Below, piece after piece: positions 59,256-64,000 of a stretch of DNA of 64,000 nt; position 1 is the stretch's first letter; the number at the start of each line of letters is the position of its first letter. Below the pieces are notes generated by a model that worked only from the letters and a program-made list of their open reading frames with translations, was not told the DNA's origin and did no database searches. A program made the translations under genes and the position numbers. This DNA is from Pomacea canaliculata (Eukaryota > Mollusca > Gastropoda > Architaenioglossa > Ampullariidae), in the NCBI RefSeq assembly GCF_003073045.1, contig NC_037597.1:3778717-3842716 (forward strand), written 5' to 3'.

Positions 59256-60447
59256 TCAGGTGCCAACTAACTGAACTCACTGTGTATGTAGGTATATGTT
59301 TAGTCAAATTTTGTAATTGAAAAAATCAAGGTGGCAGCGTGTATAAATAGAATACGGCACGTGAGTCAGTAAGATAGAAGGATGTTAAAATAGCAACTGT
59401 CACATTTTTCCTCTTCTTTTCTAGGCGTCTTTTTTCTTTCTTTTTTTGCTTTGCGGTTTCACCATCTGTGTTCTCACTTAGAAGCAAATGATTTAATATT
59501 GCGTTTTAGTGAGTTAGAGTGGCGAGTGTCGTCGCAAAAATATCAGAAGACTGAAGCCAAGAAATGTTTGTGATTAGATGAGCACCATGATAAAAAAAAA
59601 GAGTGAAAAACATTAGAATAAGTAAAAAACTATTGAAGTGTAACAGTGTGTAAGGACACTCTCAAGCTATAAGAAATCTGATCATCAGAGCCCCTTACAC
59701 TTGTATTTTTATGTGTATTAAAGAAAATCTCTTGACCTAAGGAAACTTTTGTTTACCTTTTTTAGTGCATTTTAAACAAAAGTGTGATAAAATTTTTTTC
59801 ACTCATATTACTTCATTGTAAAGCTAACTTAATCTGTCTGCAATGGAATTTCTGGTTCACATTCTGGAACTCTGCTTTGTTTTAATTAATTAATGGACTG
59901 TCTAATGACTGTCCAGTTAAAGTCAGCAATGCGGTGAACAATGTCAAACATGTAATCTCAAAGATACATTATCAAATTATAACAATTACAAAGGAAGCAG
60001 CATAACTGAAAATAATTCTGTAACTTAAGCAAATGTCAAAACATTCACAATGTAGCATCCAACATCTACAAAGTTACAGTCGCAATTATCTTTCGATCAT
60101 GCCTAGGATTTCTTGAAATTTCTTTGAATGAAATGAAATGGCGCTGAAAAGAATATGTCAGAGTTTCCTTCTTATTATAGTTGTTAAGTGCACAGAAAAT
60201 TCAACACACATCCATCCCCCGACCCACCCAATATGAGGCAAGACATGTCTGCAAAAAATTACCTTTTGCGTTCCATCAATTTTCTCAAAAAAGGTGAAAT
60301 TTAACCAATTTTACCGAATCCCTCAAATACAAGTGTTTTTTTAAAAAAAGGGAGAGCAAGGTCTTGGGTGAGCAGGTGTGTGCAAATTCTACTGACAGGC
60401 ATAATTTATTAGAACAAAATCTCAAAAGAAGAGGAATCGTGGACGTT

Positions 60448-63400
60448 TTATACGATTTTAACTGGAAACTTCACACACCCAATGACTTCTCCACGCGCAC
60501 CCTTTAGTTCCCACTTCACACAAGCAGATACCTGAAACGTTAAAATCAAATCAGCCACATGAACAACTTGAGCGCTTTATATTTTAATAAACTACCGGAC
60601 ATATGTCTAAAGATTTATATAACCACTGTAAGATACCCAATCAGCATGATGAGACAAAGTATTCATAAAAGACTGGCCTGTGTATTTTTAAACACTTCAC
60701 AACATACCATCCTGCGACTCAGACTACATTTAATTTTATGTGAACATAAATGTCATCTGTAGTTCTATTTCAGGAGTGTACCAGTCCAGTCATACCACAA
60801 AAGATATCAACAAGGAATGTTTACTTATTACAAGTTTTATGCAAAAACCAACAAATATTTTACAGTATTTTCAAGAAATGTGTTTCTAGCATACCAATAT
60901 TCTACAAATCTTCTTAATAAAGCATCACAAAATGTATTTCAACAAATACTGACTCTTCTCTCAAAGTAATTATTATTATTAGCAAACACATTTTTCTTGG
61001 ACTAGTTTACTTACCCAGGGAAGATAATTCTTGATTTGGATGACTGGTGCATATGTGTACTGCACACCACTCTTCACTGGACAGGTGATGTTTGAATCTT
61101 GACAAGCATCAGTAGGGGCAAGAGGAAAAGGCAAACAAATAAAGCCCAAACAGGCATGAATGGATGCTGTAAGTGTGGGAGTTGACACATCTGCAAAAAA
61201 GTAAATTATGAACTATCCCTTAGTAACAAGCCAGTGAAGACAATGGCAGATAATGCAAACATGAAACTATTTACGGAAGACTTATCTAAATGATCACTAT
61301 TGCTGCTACATTTTGTTTTTGTTTAGTAATGCACTTTGAGCCTATCTTTGATGGTGGGTAAAGAACTCTCTTGATCCACTTTATTTATATTTTGTTATGC
61401 ATTGTGTCTGCATGTTTCTATGTATGCATGTTTATGCAGGTGATTTGATGCCTGTCCTAAACTGGTGCACTTGCATGTAAAGCACTTTGAGTCTGGAGCT
61501 ATTTAACTGAGTTTTTATTATTATAATATTACAGTTAATGCTAACAAATATCTGTTATGATACTTAGCGATATACTCAATATAATTATTGTTGGGAACCT
61601 GGTGCAGCTTTATAAAAAAAGAGTTTCTTCCCTGATGTATTAGGTACTCCTTTCTGTTGGGTGGATAGTTGAGAGGTTTCACCCAATTGAGTAGGCCACA
61701 GTCAAGCACACCAAAGATAATATACACTAAACCAGTGAAGAATTGTCTTCTTCGAAAAATGTCTTCACAGGCAACTTACGGGGTATAAACTCCGCATACA
61801 CCTGGACAGTACTGCCTCTAGGGACCACAGCTGGAGCTCCTTCAGACGGACAGTCGATTCCACTGAAGAGCACATTGATTATTTTGCTAAGCCCTGATCC
61901 TGAAACAAAATTTTGAATAAATATTTTCCAAAAGTAATGATTTGGTGATCACTGTGTTGGGTCACAAAGGTAGCATTTCAAAACAACAGAAAGACCAAAA
62001 CATCCAATTATTTTGATTAAAATATGTGCAAGTATTCCAAGGTAAGCTTTTACCTCCACATTTTTAACTAAACATCTGTTGAGCTGATTTCACATTCTTG
62101 TTTAAACAAAAAATTATTACTATTTAGTCAAAGGGATACTCGAGGCTTGTGATAAGGCTGTGGCGACGGTCGAAACGTTTCAAAATATTCTAGTTACAAT
62201 TACAGAACACGAGAGCAATACAGGAGAGGGGGAGGGGATTGGTGTTTTACGCCGTGAAAGAAACTGAGGCTATATTACGGCAAGCAGCCAGCTCTGTAAA
62301 CAGATGCCACGTGCAGAGAAAGAACAGCGTGCCCGAGACGAGAAATGAACTCTGGGCAGCCAACCCTCACTGTATTGGTGACAGGCGCTAACCGTTGCGC
62401 CACCGGACTGCTCAATACAGGAGAAATAAATGATTTGGGTTTTGCTTAATTACCACTTATTAGCACTAATTCGGTTGCCGATGTTTATAGAAATCGAAAT
62501 AATCCAGTGAAATCGATCCTTGTGTCCTTCCGCCGAGTAACCACGATAGCTTCCGGAGACCAAGACAGCAAGTGTCGGTGATTATTTCTAGGATTTGAAC
62601 TCGTGGTCGGTGGTGTCTCGTGAGTTAATTTAGGTGTTTAAAGTGAACTTTTCAAAGCACAGTTTTAAAAATTATAGAAACAGTCTGTCTCACTTGATCT
62701 TGGTCATATGTCATAAGGTCACGTGACGGAGAACGAGACTTCGTCTAAGTAAACGAAAGAGTCCCGTGTAATTTCTCTTATTAAACACAACATGCTACAA
62801 AACCTTCAACTTTTTCCATTTGAGCAGACACGAAAATAAACGAGATTCAAGTGGATCCTACTCTTTACGAGATTTCCAAGCTGTTTTATTTTTCCTTTAC
62901 AATCCCTTTAAGTGTAATAATGTTTGTTAAACAGAGATTTTATTAGCATGGGATTGTAAAAGCACATATTGGATACAATCGACTTTGGCTTTCCATTTAA
63001 AAAAAATTTAAATACTGATTAAAACTAAACTACCAATAGCAATATTCCTTCTCCACAATCTAGGTGTAAATACCCAACTTAAGATCGAGACTCTCCTTCA
63101 CCAGTGGGTCAGATGAGTCAGTCACCGTCCGTTCACACCCATATAAACCAAACCATGAAAAGTCTGCCATCAAACGTTCCTCACCAAAAGAACTGCACTA
63201 TTATCATAACCATTTCACACAAGTAAATGATCTCAAGTGAACCAGCAAATAAAACACGTGAAAACCGTTTTAGTTTACTTTTATCTTCCGTTTGATGTAA
63301 ATAAATTCAAATGGAAGGAAGGAAATTTCGAGCCCTCTGAAAACTGAGTGGTGTCGCCATTTAGTGAAACTTTAATTGAATCTGTAAACTAGGTATGTAT

Positions 63401-63655
63401 ATCAGGAAACACTACTATTAAGCACTAGAAATTACGGTTTACGTAGAGTAATCGTAATGAGAAAACATTAAAAGACCATGAGCCCTAGGCAATCAGAATT
63501 TCCTACTACTCTATTTTCAAAGAAGCAGTACTTGGGAAAATCAAAAGATTTTAGAACTCACCGCAGTCTTTGTATGTCAGCGGACATTTCTGCCTGCCGT
63601 AGACAGTTACAAACGCTGTTGCTATGATGCAGAGGATTACAATGTACCCCGACAT
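60448..63655 (-). CDS. NPC2: NPC2 sterol-transfer protein, right copy, 4 exons, 157 aa
   Basis: Exons (minus) 63562-63655, 61780-61899, 61015-61190, 60448-60531 join in one open frame of 158 codons; all borders are GT-AG and exon sizes equal those of the left copy except one base in exon 1. Signal peptide 1-20, then RQKCPLTYKDCG, C48, PRGSTVQVY, DAC (101), ITC (108), VKSGVQYTYAPV, WELK and C149. C31/C149 and C101/C108 correspond to two disulfides of vertebrate NPC2. It differs at sites conserved in the left copy: the pocket strand reads FICLPFP instead of KIPVPFP, and extra cysteines sit at 85, 90 and 134. It is probably a lysosomal or secreted lipid carrier, perhaps with altered ligand. AATAAA (complement) at 60405-60410. 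Confidence 0.92.
62227..62412 (-). mobile_element. tRNA-derived SINE, copy 2, with target-site duplication
   Basis: On the minus strand: AGCAGTCCGGTGGCGCAACG (A box within), TTAGCGCCTGTCACC, CAGTGAGGGTTGGCTGCCC, GAGTTCATTTCTC (B-box position), GTGGCATCTGTTTACAG, tail ACACCAATCCCC. Flanked by CAATACAGGAG at 62216-62226 and 62413-62423, an 11-bp exact target-site duplication. Much closer to a full copy than the one at 47101. Confidence 0.9.
62718..62727. promoter_or_regulatory. Exact CLEAR motif inside the intron insertion
   Basis: GTCACGTGAC, the full 10-bp palindromic CLEAR consensus, lies in the insertion within intron 1 of the right NPC2. Function is inferred only from sequence. Confidence 0.35.
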
Positions 63656-63818
63656 TATCTTGTAACTACTGTTGATACTACTGATGATATACTACTGATG
63701 ATATACTACTGTTGATACTACTGTTTATACTGATCACGGACGAGATATTAGTTCGTGGACAAATCTTACGAACAAACCTTTTATTGGAAGCATGCAGCCC
63801 TAGCTTGTTAGGTGACTG

Positions 63819-63828
63819 GTCACGTGAT
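63819..63828. promoter_or_regulatory. CLEAR-like E-box, right NPC2 promoter
   Basis: GTCACGTGAT (complement ATCACGTGAC) lies about 165 bp before the right start codon, at the position matching the box in the left arm. Confidence 0.6.
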
Positions 63829-64000
63829 CACACCACATTTTACTTACGACCGACATTAAGCCAAGGGAGAGGACACGTAGGAAGTTACACCTAGCCTACG
63901 TTGTTTACATACGGGCCACATTTAAAAAAATTCTTAGCTAGTTGTTGCGACAAATTACTCAAATAAGTGTTTTTTGGGGTGGGGTATGGGTGGTCTGAAA

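Larger units (their letters stand above)
57229..59748. other. Spacer of the inverted duplication
   Basis: Contains repeat R2, a hAT-type MITE, a TG/GA microsatellite (58152-58195), a LINE fragment and otherwise no recognisable gene. The frame at 58638-58871 (minus) and the block at 58260-58560 have no known features. Confidence 0.6.
62130..62915. mobile_element. Insertion in intron 1 of right NPC2, TIR-like ends
   Basis: About 780 bp without counterpart in the left arm. It ends in CAAAGGGATACTCG and ATCCCTTTAAG, which share an inverted AAAGGGAT. The empty site in the left arm (53774-53777) is TTAA, and TTAA (on the minus strand) also borders the 62911 end. This suggests a non-autonomous DNA transposon of a TTAA-targeting group; the second TTAA is not intact. 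A SINE is nested inside. Confidence 0.55.
59749..64000. repeat. Large inverted duplication, right arm (runs off the window)
   Basis: Inverse counterpart of 52705-57228. Similarity starts at TTGTTTACC at 59749 and still holds at the last base. A short tandem repeat (TACTACTGATGATA type, 63670-63725) in the 5' UTR/promoter region is expanded relative to the left arm. Confidence 0.95.

Noticed and set aside
52705-64000. Inverted NPC2 arms as merged haplotypes or an assembly mirror
   Set aside because: The arms differ in many coding positions and carry different insertions, so two real loci are more likely; long reads would still be decisive.

Overview
The window looks like nuclear DNA of a lophotrochozoan animal, most likely a gastropod mollusc. 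It is AT-rich, with sparse genes, GT-AG introns, many microsatellites, tRNA-derived SINEs and decayed non-LTR retrotransposon pieces. The intronless receptor expansion is of a kind common in molluscs. The species assignment is inference. No provirus, LTR element, Polinton or toxin fossil was recognised.

Region 1 (1-26 kb) is a cluster of rhodopsin-class (class A) GPCR genes, each in one exon. They are receptor A (partial, at the left edge, minus), B (4802-5854, plus), C (14331-15287, minus), D (19768-20733, minus) and E (24388-25356, minus). Two decayed relics lie at about 1.5 and 19 kb. The family has H/Q-R-A/V instead of D/E-R-Y and N-F-x-x-Y instead of N-P-x-x-Y. B and D have each lost both halves of the conserved TM3-ECL2 disulfide. 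Duplicated intergenic blocks show growth by local duplication.

Region 2 (27-30 kb) has a tRNA-Lys(CTT), a tRNA-Met(CAT) with a 17-nt intron, and a LINE fragment.

Region 3 (30-44 kb) is a head-to-head pair of multi-exon genes with about 560 bp between start codons. One is an RMDN3/PTPIP51-type mitochondria-ER tether (9 exons, 350 aa, minus). The other is a C16orf89/DUF4735 homologue (6 exons, 810 aa, plus) with two long disordered insertions and a C-terminal membrane anchor.

Region 4 (44-52 kb) is gene-poor and holds a LINE, a SINE, a possible small MITE and a second tRNA-Lys(CTT), identical to the first.

Region 5 (52.7-64 kb) is a large inverted duplication: two arms of about 4.3-4.5 kb around a 2.5-kb spacer, each with a four-exon NPC2 (lysosomal sterol-transfer) gene, tail to tail. 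The left copy keeps the canonical sterol-pocket sequence but has a one-base frame disruption after its signal peptide. The right copy is open throughout but diverged in the pocket and in cysteine content. Both promoters share a CLEAR-like TCACGTGA box. Arm-specific insertions (a TTCAA-tailed retroposon on the left; a TIR-like element with a nested SINE on the right) date after the duplication.
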